A DNA stretch of 64,000 nucleotides from Natronosalvus rutilus (GTDB lineage Archaea; Halobacteriota; Halobacteria; Halobacteriales; Natrialbaceae): the NCBI RefSeq assembly GCF_024204665.1, contig NZ_CP100355.1, forward strand, positions 868,001 through 932,000. The letters are read 5' to 3'. Under the pieces are notes generated by a model that saw nothing but the letters and a program-made list of their open reading frames with translations, had not been told where the DNA came from and made no database searches. The position numbers were made by a program, and so were the translations under genes. Positions 43,215 through 51,962 of this stretch are shown piece after piece; within the stretch, counting starts at the first letter, position 1, and each line of letters opens with the position of its first letter.

Positions 43215-43910
43215 ATGACAGCACACACGCGAGTGGCCGACCGCCAGCCGCTCCCGCGATACCTGGCGCCGGTGCCGAAGGCGCTCGAGGACTTGGGGCT
43301 CCGATTCGCGTGGCTTGTGGTCACGATCAACCTCGCGGGAACGGTCTTCGGGTTCTGGTACTACCAGGCCCAGCTCCTGTCGACGTCGCCCGTGATGTGG
43401 CCGTTCGTGCCCGACAGCCCGCTGGCGACGCTGGCCATCGCGCTGGCCATCGCCGCCTGGAAGCTCGGTCACGAACAGCCCTGGCTCACCGCCATCGCCT
43501 TCTTCGGAAACATCATCCTCGGGCTCTGGACGCCCTACACGCTGCTCGCCTTCTGGGACGCCTACGGCTACCTCGACCCGCTGATGTTTCACTTCCTCTT
43601 CTGGAGCCACCTCGCGATGGTCGTCCAGGCGTTCGTCCTCCACCGGATCTCTGACTTTCCCGTCTGGGCCGTCGCCGTCGCGCTCGCGTACTACGGCGTC
43701 AACCTCGTCCTGGATTACTTCGTCCCCATCGTCGGCGACCTCCACCACACGGCCATCCCGCTCGAGCGAACCGAACCGATGTACCTCGGTGCTGACGCGC
43801 TGGGCGTCATCGGCGCCGGCGAGGTGACCTGCACGCTGCTGGCGCTGTTTCTGGCGCTGGCGACGCGGGCGAAACTGTGCGAAACGGCTCGGCGGGTCGC
43901 GGCCGAGTGA
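43215..43910 (+). CDS. DUF1405 membrane protein
   Basis: A 231-residue membrane protein with about six helices. It carries the family blocks WLVVTINLAGTVFGFWYYQAQL, VMWPFVPDSPLATL, NIILGLWTPYTLLAF, LFWSHLAMVVQAFVL and YGVNLVLDYFVP. DUF1405 is found in Bacillus and haloarchaea and has no proven function. The ATG at 43215 precedes a short acidic cytoplasmic tail. It is convergent with valS and separated by only 19 bases. Confidence 0.85.
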   Translation: MTAHTRVADRQPLPRYLAPVPKALEDLGLRFAWLVVTINLAGTVFGFWYYQAQLLSTSPVMWPFVPDSPLATLAIALAIAAWKLGHEQPWLTAIAFFGNIILGLWTPYTLLAFWDAYGYLDPLMFHFLFWSHLAMVVQAFVLHRISDFPVWAVAVALAYYGVNLVLDYFVPIVGDLHHTAIPLERTEPMYLGADALGVIGAGEVTCTLLALFLALATRAKLCETARRVAAE

Positions 43911-43929
43911 AAGGAAAACCGGGGGTCGG

Positions 43930-46593
43930 CTACTCCTCGTTGTGGACGATGACGACCGCCGACTCCGTCTCGATCATCTCGCCGTCGCCCGAGTAGGTTC
44001 GCTCGTACTTGACATCGAACAGGTCGGCCTCGAGTTCTTCACCGGCGACGCGGAGAACACCTTCCTCGTCGTCGATCTCGTACTCACCCGCATCGATGGC
44101 CGCGTCGATTTCGCCGACTTTCGCCCCATACTTCGGGCCGAGGGTCGCGTAATCGAGGTCGATCGACGCCACTTCGGTGGTGATCTCCGGTGGTTCCTCG
44201 AGCGATTCGAGGTTCCGGACGTGGCTCACGTCCTGGATCGCGTCCGCGAACCCCTCGATGGGGCCGTAGACGGCCACGCTGTCTAGACTGGCGTTCAGCG
44301 GTAGCTGGCGCTCGGACTTGTACCGCCGGAGTGAAGAGATGACTTCCATGGCGGTTTCGCCGGCCTCGAGGTTGGCCTCGTGGCCTTGCGGAACGGGCCA
44401 GGCTTCGGTGTGGATGCTGGTTTCCTCGAAGTCGGCCGTGTCATCGCTGTACATTGCCTGCCAGATTTCCTCGGTGGCGTAGGGGAGGATAGGCGCCCAG
44501 AGCAAGAGGAAGGTTCGGTGGGCCGCCCACAACGTGTACTGCGTCGAGGCGCTGTCCGCGCGGGTTTTGGCGATTTCGAGGTAGTCGTCACAGAAGGTGT
44601 TCCAGAAGAACGTCCGGAGGTGGTTGCGGGCTTTGGCGAACTCGTAGTGCTCGAAGTGTTCGGTGAGGGTTTCGACCGTGTCGTCGAGTTCCGCCAGCAG
44701 CCAGCGGTCGATCGCCTCGAGGTCGGCGGGCTCCTCGGGGTCGGCGGGCGCGAGGTGGTCGACCAGTTTGGAGGCGTTCCAGAGCTTGCGCAGGAGTTTC
44801 TCGCCGGCGACGATGTCCTGGTCCTGGTAGGGGAAGTCGTCGCCGACGGCGGCGCTGGCAGCCCAGAACCGGACGGCGTCGACGGGATACTCGTCGAGGA
44901 CTTCGGCAGGTTCGACGACGTTGCCGCGGGATTTGGACATTTTCTCGCGATTCTCGTCGAGGACGTGGCCGTTGATGAGCGTCGCGTCGAAGGGCACCTC
45001 GCCGGTGTGCTCGTAGCACTTGACGATAGTGTGGAACAGCCAGAACGAGATGATGTCGTGGCCCTGTGGGCGCAGGTCGAACGGGTAGAGCTCGGGGTTC
45101 GCCATGGTGAACTCTTCGGCTTCCTCGTCCCAGTCCCAGCCGGCATTGATCAGCGGCGTCAACGAGGAGGTCGCCCACGTGTCGAAGACGTCCTCTTCGG
45201 CCTCGAATTCCTCACTACTGCACTCGGGGCAGCGCTCGAGCGGCGGGTCGTCGCTCAGGGGGTCGACCGGCAGGTCTTCCTTTTCGGCGATGATCGGGTG
45301 ATCGCACTCGCCGCAGTACCAGACGGGGAACGGGATGCCCGAGTCGCGCTGACGCGAGATGAGCCAGTCCCACTCGAGGCCCTCGATCCAGTGTTGGTAC
45401 CTGGTAAACATCTTCTCGGGGTACCAGTCCATGGCCTCGCCGGCCTCGAGGTACTCGTCCTTGTGATCGAGGATTTCGACGTACCACTGTTTGGAGACGC
45501 GGTACTCGACGGGGGTGTCACAGCGTTCGTGGACGCCGACGTCGTGGACGATTTCGCGGCGATCCCGGAGGAAGCCAGCGTCTTCGAGGTCCTCGACGAT
45601 GGCTTCTCGAGCTTCCTCGGTACTCATTCCCTCGTAATCGTCCGCAAGGTCGGTCATCGTCGCAGTCTCGTCGATGGCGACTCGCAGTGGGAGGTCGTGG
45701 ACCTGGTACCACTCGATGTCGTTCTGGTCACCGAACGTACAGCACATGACGACGCCGCTGCCCTTCTCCATGTCGACGCGGTCGTCGGCGATGATCGGCA
45801 CCTCGTGGCCGAAGATGGGCACCCGTGCGGTTTCGCCAACCAGATCCTGGTTCTCCTCGTCGTCGGGGTGGACGAACACGGAGACGCACGCCGGCAGCAG
45901 TTCGGGGCGCGTCGTCGAGATGACGAACTCCTCGCGCGGCGGATTCTCGCCACGCATCTCGAAGGCGATGTCGTTGAAGTACGAGTCCCGCTCGTCGTCT
46001 TCGGTCTCGACCTGGGAGATGGCTGTCTCACACTCGGGACACCAGATCGCGGGCGCCTTTTTGCGGTACTCCCGCCCCTTCTCGTAGAGGTCGATAAAGG
46101 AGAGCTGGGAGATTCGCTGAACGCGGGGCTCGATGGTCTTGTAGGTGTGGTCCCAGTCGATCGAGGATCCCAGCGACTGCATCTTCTCGGTGAATTGTTC
46201 CTCGTACTTTGCGCAGACCTCGCGACAGAGCTGCTGGAACTCGCGGCGCTCGTAGTCCTGGTGGCGAATGCCGAGTTCCTCTTCTGTCAGGCGCTCGCTC
46301 GCGATGCCGTTGTCGTCGTAGCCGAACGGGAATAACACCTCCCCGTTTGCCATTCTGTTGAATCGTGCGGCGAAATCCTGCAGGAGATGCCCGTAGAGGG
46401 TCCCCATGTGCATATCGCCGGAGACAGTCGGCGGGGGTGTATCGATGCCGTACGCCGTGTTCGAATCGCTCGATTCGTTCTCGTAGGCGTAGGTTTTCAC
46501 GTCGACCCAGCGTCGTTGCCACTTCGGTTCGATCCCGGACGGGTTGTAGTCGCCCTCGAGACTCACTTCTTGTTTGGGGCTGTCTATACTCAT
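43930..46593 (-). CDS. valS: Valyl-tRNA synthetase, divergent
   Basis: An 887-residue class I synthetase. It has PPPTVSGDMHMGTLYGHLLQDFAARFNRM (HIGH motif replaced by HMGT), FPFGYDDNGIASERLTEEELG and zinc-type pairs CPECET, CGECDHP and CPECSSE. ISTTRPELLPACVSVFVHPDD and GSGVVMCCTFGDQNDIEWY belong to the editing domain. VFDTWATSSLTPLI and the KMSKS loop (NREKMSKSRGNVVEP) follow. These fit ValRS. Several segments differ from the usual haloarchaeal ValRS as I remember it (for example PTGNLHIGN and GWDCHGLPTE), so it may be a second, horizontally acquired copy. The ATG at 46593 is preferred; a start at 46653 adds 20 residues with weaker coding bias. Confidence 0.85.
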   Translation of the reverse strand: MSIDSPKQEVSLEGDYNPSGIEPKWQRRWVDVKTYAYENESSDSNTAYGIDTPPPTVSGDMHMGTLYGHLLQDFAARFNRMANGEVLFPFGYDDNGIASERLTEEELGIRHQDYERREFQQLCREVCAKYEEQFTEKMQSLGSSIDWDHTYKTIEPRVQRISQLSFIDLYEKGREYRKKAPAIWCPECETAISQVETEDDERDSYFNDIAFEMRGENPPREEFVISTTRPELLPACVSVFVHPDDEENQDLVGETARVPIFGHEVPIIADDRVDMEKGSGVVMCCTFGDQNDIEWYQVHDLPLRVAIDETATMTDLADDYEGMSTEEAREAIVEDLEDAGFLRDRREIVHDVGVHERCDTPVEYRVSKQWYVEILDHKDEYLEAGEAMDWYPEKMFTRYQHWIEGLEWDWLISRQRDSGIPFPVWYCGECDHPIIAEKEDLPVDPLSDDPPLERCPECSSEEFEAEEDVFDTWATSSLTPLINAGWDWDEEAEEFTMANPELYPFDLRPQGHDIISFWLFHTIVKCYEHTGEVPFDATLINGHVLDENREKMSKSRGNVVEPAEVLDEYPVDAVRFWAASAAVGDDFPYQDQDIVAGEKLLRKLWNASKLVDHLAPADPEEPADLEAIDRWLLAELDDTVETLTEHFEHYEFAKARNHLRTFFWNTFCDDYLEIAKTRADSASTQYTLWAAHRTFLLLWAPILPYATEEIWQAMYSDDTADFEETSIHTEAWPVPQGHEANLEAGETAMEVISSLRRYKSERQLPLNASLDSVAVYGPIEGFADAIQDVSHVRNLESLEEPPEITTEVASIDLDYATLGPKYGAKVGEIDAAIDAGEYEIDDEEGVLRVAGEELEADLFDVKYERTYSGDGEMIETESAVVIVHNEE

Positions 46594-46864
46594 ATTGTCA
46601 CCGCCCGCTGTGGGTGCGTGGTTCGCGTCGCGTGATGTGTGTCTATCTGACATACTGGTCGTTGGTCGGTGAATGCTGGTCGGCTACAGTACAACCGTCG
46701 AAACGCGGGAAGGAGATGGGGCTAGAAGGCCCCTACGAACACGGCGGCTCGAGGACCGTCGTCGCAAAATTTGACGGACTCGTCCATACGGGTACTGATC
46801 GCTACAGCGTGTTAGCCTTTTCGCGTCTTCTCGTACTCCTCGCGAACGCGGCTTCGCCCCCAAT

Positions 46865-47515
46865 TCACCGGGGCCGGATCACCGCTCGCCCCTCCGTCTC
46901 GAGGTCCAGGTCGGCCTCAAGGTATGCCGCGAGGCGCTCGAGGAACTGGTCGTCGACGCCGTCGTCGTGGGGTGAGTCCCCTCCTGCTCGCACGAGAACG
47001 ACCTCGTCGTGCTCGGTCGGGTCGTGCTTGCCTTCCATCACCAGCGCGAGCAGCTGTCGCGGCGTCACCGGGTCGCCGGCCTCGAGGCGGGCGGCGACGC
47101 CCTCGAGGGTGTTCTCTACCTCGGTTTCCACGTCGAAGGTCACATTGACGGAGACGTTCTCGCCCGCTTGTTTGGCCGCGATGGCCTCCTCGGAATTTCT
47201 GACGGCGGGGACGAGCACCTCCTCGAACGCGAGACCTTGTTCGTAGGCGCCGACGTAGGCGAACGCGACCATCGCCCGGAGGCCGTCGAGGAAGGCGTCG
47301 TCGGTGTGGACGTCCGCGAAGATCTGTTCGCGGTCCTTCCTCGAGAGGGCGTGCAAGAGGAGGTCGAAGTCGAGCACGCCGTCGTGGACGCGGTTTCGGA
47401 TGCGCGCCTCGGCGTTGCGCCTGGACTGGTCGTGGCTCATCTCGCGCTCGCCGAGCAGGTACGCCCGGTCGGCGGGACTCAACAGCCCCCGGTCGCGGTC
47501 GGTGTCGGTGTTCAT
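46865..47515 (-). CDS. Haloarchaeal conserved hypothetical protein
   Basis: A 216-residue soluble acidic protein beginning MNTDTDRDRGLLSPADRAYLLGEREMSHDQSRRNAEARIRNRV. The helical start looks like a conserved haloarchaeal block. The middle is helical (LLLHALSRKDREQIFADVH) and a beta-rich tail follows. No motif suggests an activity. It is divergent from the RND exporter gene, with which it shares an AT-rich promoter region at about 47520-47565. Confidence 0.6.
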   Translation of the reverse strand: MNTDTDRDRGLLSPADRAYLLGEREMSHDQSRRNAEARIRNRVHDGVLDFDLLLHALSRKDREQIFADVHTDDAFLDGLRAMVAFAYVGAYEQGLAFEEVLVPAVRNSEEAIAAKQAGENVSVNVTFDVETEVENTLEGVAARLEAGDPVTPRQLLALVMEGKHDPTEHDEVVLVRAGGDSPHDDGVDDQFLERLAAYLEADLDLETEGRAVIRPR

Positions 47516-47643
47516 AATCCACTATCGATTATACGTGGCCGATAACAACCGAACCTATATGAATACTCGGGTCAGAGAGCCGCCAATGTCGAGTGTCGGG
47601 ACGGGAGCCGGTGGAGCACAGTCCGCGCGGAGGGGACGATACC

Positions 47644-50352
47644 GTGGCTGACCTGGCCGAACGATACGCGGCGTTCGTGGTCGAACACAGCCGCTGGGTC
47701 GTCCTCGCCGTTCTCGTCCTCACGGCGCTCGTCGCCGTGGGTGCGGCCGTCAACGAGACCGAAAGCGCCGGCATCGGCGAGTTCGAGACCGACTCCGAGG
47801 AGACCGCGGCCCTTGAGTACGTCGACGAACGCTACGAGACCGACGACCGGATCGTCGCCCAGGTGGTCGTCCGCGACGAGGGCGGCGACGTCCTCACCCG
47901 CGATTCCCTGCTCGAGAGCTTACGCCTCCAGCAGGAGTTCCGCGAGGGCGCCGACCGAAACGCCACGCTGGCCGAGGAGGGATTCGTCGGCCTCGAGAAC
48001 GTCGTCGCGACGGGCGCGGTTTTCGAGGATCGGGCCGCGGCGAGCGAGGGGCAGGGCCCGCCAGACACCAGCCAGCCTACCCTCGAGGAACAGATTACGG
48101 CCCTCGAGTCGCACTCCGACGAGGAGGTCGAGGCGCTCCTCGCGGACGTGCTCGACCCGGACGCCGAGACGCACGGGGGCGATCCCTACGAGTTCCTGCC
48201 CTCGAGCTACGAACCGGGGTCGACGAGTGCCGAGTCACGGATCACGTTCGTGTTCCAGGAGGGGAGTGACGGAGCCTCGGACGCGAGCAACGATGGCAGC
48301 GGAACCGACGAAACCGCCAACGACGCTGCCGCCGACGAGACCACCGAACAGGCCGCCTACGACGCCCAGGTCGAACTCGAGACCCTGTTCGAGCAGCGCT
48401 TCGACGACGGCTTCGTCTTCGGCCAGGGCATCTCCGACGAGGCCTCCTCGAGCGCCGTCGGCGACAGCTTCGCCATCATCACCCCCGTCGCGCTGGTGCT
48501 CGTCCTGTTCGTGTTGGGCGTCACCTACCGCGACGTGGTCGACGTCCTCCTGGGATTGACCGGCATCGCCGTCGTGATGGCCTGGCTCGGCGGCCTCCTC
48601 GGCTGGTTCGAGATTCCGACCAGCCAGCTGTTGATCGCCGTCCCCTTCCTCCTGATCGGGCTCTCGATCGACTACTCGTTACACGTCGTGATGCGCTACC
48701 GGGAGGCCAGGAACGGGACGCTCGAGGGGGCTGGCGGTGGCGGCAGTGCGGGAGCCACCACCGACGATGGAATCGAGACCGGCATCCGCCGCGGCATGGT
48801 CCTCGCCGTTAGCGGGGTCGTCCTCGCGCTCGCGGCGGCCACGTTCTCGACCGGCGTCGGCTTCCTCTCGAACGTCGTCAGTCCGCTCCCAGCGATCCAG
48901 AACTTCGCGATCCTCAGCGCCGGCGGCATCTTCGCCGCCTTTGTCGCCTTCGGCCTCTTCGTCCCCGCGCTGAAGGTCGAAGTCGACGGCCTGCTCGAGA
49001 ACCGCTTCGGTCGAAACCGCGCAAAACCGGCCTTCGGTTCCACGCCGGGGCCGGTCAACCGCGCGCTCTCGAGCGGCGTCACGCTCGCGAAACGCGCCCC
49101 AGTGGCCGTGGTCCTCGTCGCTTTCCTCGTTGCCGCGGGCGGCGTCTATGGCGCGACCGGCATCGACACCGAGTTCAACCGGGCCGACTTCTTGCCACAG
49201 GACGCTCCCGAGTGGGCGAAGTCCCTGCCCGGTCCGCTGGCACCCGGGACGTACACCATCGCGGAGGACGTCGAGTACCTCGGCGAGAACTTCCAGCAAC
49301 GGGGCGACGGCGGGAAGGCACAGGTGCTGATACGTGGGGGTGACGGCGGTGGCGCCAGTGACGGTAGCGGCGACGGCAACGCCATCACCGATCCCGCACT
49401 CCTCGAGGCGATCGAGGACGCCCGAACTGGCGTCGATCCCAACGGCACCGTCGTCGTCCGCTCCGACGGCACCTCCGCCGTCGATGGCCCGCTGTCGACC
49501 CTTCGGGCAGTCGCGGACGACAACGACACCGTCGCGACCGCCCTCGAGGAGCGCGACACGGACGGCGACGGCGTTCCGGACGAGGACCTGGCTGGCCTGT
49601 ACGACCTGCTGTTCGAAGCCGACGCCGAGGCCGCCGGGACGGTGCTCGAGCGAACCGACGACGGTGCCTACGAGTCCGCCCGCCTCGTCGTCTCCGTGCG
49701 CGGCGACGAGTCCGCCCAGGACGTCGCCGACGATGCACGCGCGTTCGCGACCGCGGTCGAGGACGGGACGGCCGACCGCGGCGGATCGGTCACGGCCGTC
49801 GCCACCGGCGGCCCCGTCACGACCGCGGTGATCCAGGACGCCCTGCTCGAGACGCTCGTCCGGGCGTTCGCGGTGACCCTCGTCGTGATCTTCGTCTTCC
49901 TCACCGTCCTCTACTGGGTCCGCTATCGCACGGTCTCGCTCGGCCTCGTGACGCTCGCACCCGTCGTCGCCGCGCTGGCGTGGCTGCTCGGCGCGATGGC
50001 GCTCCTCGAGATTCCGTTCAACAGCGAGACGGCCGTCATCACGAGCCTCGCGATCGGTCTCGGAGTCGACTACAGCATCCACCTCGGGGAGCGCTTCGTC
50101 GCCGAGCGGCGCGAGCACCCGACTCTCGAGAGCGCTCTCTCGGCGACGGTGACCGGGACGGGCGGCGCCCTGCTCGGCAGTGCGGCGACGACTGCCGCCG
50201 GGTTCGGGGTGCTCGCCCTCGCGCTCGCGCCGCCGCTCCAACGGTTCGGGTTGGTGACCGGGCTGGCGATCGTGTTCGCGTTCGTCGCCTGCCTGACGGT
50301 TCTCCCGTCGTTGCTCGTCGTTCGGGAACGGGTGCTCGAGCGCTTTGCGTGA
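47644..50352 (+). CDS. RND/MMPL-family exporter
   Basis: A 902-residue, twelve-helix transporter with two large extracellular loops (residues about 35-275 and 490-740), the second acidic and repetitive. The paired signature strands LLIGLSIDYSLHVVMRYREA and LAIGLGVDYSIHLGERFVAERRE mark the MMPL/hopanoid-type RND branch. The loop sequences are strongly acidic, as expected for a halophile. GTG at 47644 is favoured by GGAGGGG eight bases upstream; GTG at 47593 would add 17 residues. The substrate (lipid or hydrophobic compound) cannot be inferred. No partner membrane-fusion protein is adjacent, as is usual for archaeal members. Confidence 0.85.
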   Translation: MADLAERYAAFVVEHSRWVVLAVLVLTALVAVGAAVNETESAGIGEFETDSEETAALEYVDERYETDDRIVAQVVVRDEGGDVLTRDSLLESLRLQQEFREGADRNATLAEEGFVGLENVVATGAVFEDRAAASEGQGPPDTSQPTLEEQITALESHSDEEVEALLADVLDPDAETHGGDPYEFLPSSYEPGSTSAESRITFVFQEGSDGASDASNDGSGTDETANDAAADETTEQAAYDAQVELETLFEQRFDDGFVFGQGISDEASSSAVGDSFAIITPVALVLVLFVLGVTYRDVVDVLLGLTGIAVVMAWLGGLLGWFEIPTSQLLIAVPFLLIGLSIDYSLHVVMRYREARNGTLEGAGGGGSAGATTDDGIETGIRRGMVLAVSGVVLALAAATFSTGVGFLSNVVSPLPAIQNFAILSAGGIFAAFVAFGLFVPALKVEVDGLLENRFGRNRAKPAFGSTPGPVNRALSSGVTLAKRAPVAVVLVAFLVAAGGVYGATGIDTEFNRADFLPQDAPEWAKSLPGPLAPGTYTIAEDVEYLGENFQQRGDGGKAQVLIRGGDGGGASDGSGDGNAITDPALLEAIEDARTGVDPNGTVVVRSDGTSAVDGPLSTLRAVADDNDTVATALEERDTDGDGVPDEDLAGLYDLLFEADAEAAGTVLERTDDGAYESARLVVSVRGDESAQDVADDARAFATAVEDGTADRGGSVTAVATGGPVTTAVIQDALLETLVRAFAVTLVVIFVFLTVLYWVRYRTVSLGLVTLAPVVAALAWLLGAMALLEIPFNSETAVITSLAIGLGVDYSIHLGERFVAERREHPTLESALSATVTGTGGALLGSAATTAAGFGVLALALAPPLQRFGLVTGLAIVFAFVACLTVLPSLLVVRERVLERFA

Positions 50353-50490
50353 ACTACCCCCGCCTACTCACCCACGGCTACCGCCGTTCGTTCCTTGAGG
50401 CAGGGGCTGAGCACCCTCTCCTTCGCCTAAAACCCTGCGCCAGTTCGGTGTGCGTAACGAAGGTCGTTCGCCGCCTCTCGACGACTACCG

Positions 50491-51141
50491 ATGCCCGACG
50501 ACCGCCCGGAACGTGACGACGAATTTTCGACGTCGACGCTCGGTCTCGCCGTCCCGATCGTGCTCGCCGCCGTCACCTTCGTCGGACTCGCCCTCCTGCT
50601 CGTCCCGGCCCTCGAGCCGAACGCGATCGACTCGAGCGACGACGCTTCCGACGACAGTCCCACCCCGGACCCGTTTTCGTGGACGACGTCGCCGTTGGTC
50701 GACGATGGTACCGACGCGGGACCTGATCCGAACGGTAGTTCGGCCGATTCGGACGAATCTGACGACCCGGATGGCTCAGACGACCACGACGACCCGGACG
50801 AATCTGACGATCCAACTGGACGCGAGCGTGGAACCGACGATGCCTCCCCCTCGAGCGACGACGAACGCCACGGATCCGAAACTGCGGACGACGAACGCCG
50901 CGAGACCCGCGGTGAGCGTCGGTCGGCCGCGAACTCGGACCGGGACGAACGCGCTCGATCGAACGAGGGACGGAGCGGCGGGGGAGATCGACGAGGCAAT
51001 GGGGACCCGTCCGGCAACGGCCCGCCGCCGCACGCAGGAACGCCCAGCAGTGGAGGCCCGCCGGACCACGCAGGCCCTGGTGAGTCGTCCTCCGATGGCG
51101 ACGACGAGGGCGACCGGGAACGGGGCGACCGGAGGCGTTGA
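50491..51141 (+). CDS. Membrane-anchored low-complexity acidic protein
   Basis: A 216-residue protein. A short cytoplasmic start is followed by one helix (TLGLAVPIVLAAVTFVGLALLLVPAL), and a long disordered tail is rich in Asp, Ser, Gly, Pro and Arg (SDESDDPDGSDDHDDPDE and GRSGGGDRRGNGDP). The repeats have a period near six to eight residues, so the DNA is likely unstable. No domain is recognised. The protein may be a surface spacer or stalk. Confidence 0.5.
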   Translation: MPDDRPERDDEFSTSTLGLAVPIVLAAVTFVGLALLLVPALEPNAIDSSDDASDDSPTPDPFSWTTSPLVDDGTDAGPDPNGSSADSDESDDPDGSDDHDDPDESDDPTGRERGTDDASPSSDDERHGSETADDERRETRGERRSAANSDRDERARSNEGRSGGGDRRGNGDPSGNGPPPHAGTPSSGGPPDHAGPGESSSDGDDEGDRERGDRRR

Positions 51142-51227
51142 CCGTCTCCCTCGAGTCCGTCTCCTTCGATAGACGGATAGCTCGAAGGGGGATTTATTTG
51201 TTGTTTATCTAATTATTCGAGAACGCA

Positions 51228-51957
51228 ATGATCCCTGCCCTCCGCTCGCTCGCACAACTCCTCCTGTCGCCGGCTGCGTTCTTCGACGAACGACCGCCGA
51301 AGACGACCCTCCCGATCGCGGTTGGTGGTTCTGTACACGATCGCGCTCGTCCTCGCCGTCTCGCTCGTCGGATCAATGCTCGCCGGCACGATCGACGCCA
51401 CCGTCACGATGGACAATCCGGATCGACCGCCCGAAATGGTCTGTGACATGTACGGGGACGATCCCGACTCGCTCGTCACCGAAGGCTGTAGCGAACCCGA
51501 GACGATCGAGCGCGACGCGGGCGAACTCGTCCAGGAGGCGGTCCACGATTATCTCGGCTTCGCCGTCTTCGCTCCGCTCCTCCTCTGGGCGCTCGGGACG
51601 GGAACTCTCTACGCCGTCGGACGCCTCGCGGGCGGGACGCCGTCGTTCACCGGTGTACTGTCGCTCGCGGGGTGGGCCGCGCTACCGGAGTTCGTTCGAC
51701 TCGCAATCGGCCTCGTTGGACTTCGAGTCGCGCTCTCGGACGTGACCATCACCGACGTCGACCGGAGCGTCGACGCGCTGGAGGCGGCGATGGCGCCGAT
51801 CGATCCGTTGTCACTGGTCGCTTCCCTGGTGACGATCGGCTGGCAGTGGTACCTGCTCACCGGTGGACTCGCCAGCGAAGCCAACATTCCGAAAGGGGTG
51901 GCAGCGCTCGGCGTAGGCATCCTCCTGGGTCTCTTCTCGCTCATGGCGCTCTTTTGA
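51228..51957 (+). pseudogene. Yip1-like membrane protein gene with one-base frameshift
   Basis: The ATG at 51228 (MIPALRSLAQLLLSPAAFFDERPPKTTLPIAV) shows the Yip1-domain start, with the PAAFF signature. After the GG run at 51324-51325 (or 51327-51328) the frame shifts. Removing one G joins it to VVLYTIALVLAVSLVGSML and the rest of a 242-residue protein with five to six helices. An extracellular loop with two cysteines (VCDMYGDD ... EGCSEPE) is present. The repaired length is exact, so one extra base explains everything. The AT-rich region 51193-51220 supplies the promoter. Yip1-type archaeal proteins have no known role. Confidence 0.65.
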
Positions 51958-51962
51958 GTCGT

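Noticed and set aside
44380-46335. 651-codon open frame opposite valS
   Set aside because: Antisense shadow of valyl-tRNA synthetase; no recognisable domain.
46594-46864. Possible RNA leader or riboswitch before valS
   Set aside because: No stable conserved fold or tRNA-like element could be recognised by eye.
48679-50241. 520-codon open frame opposite the RND exporter
   Set aside because: Antisense shadow with Arg/Glu/Gly-rich sequence; no domain.
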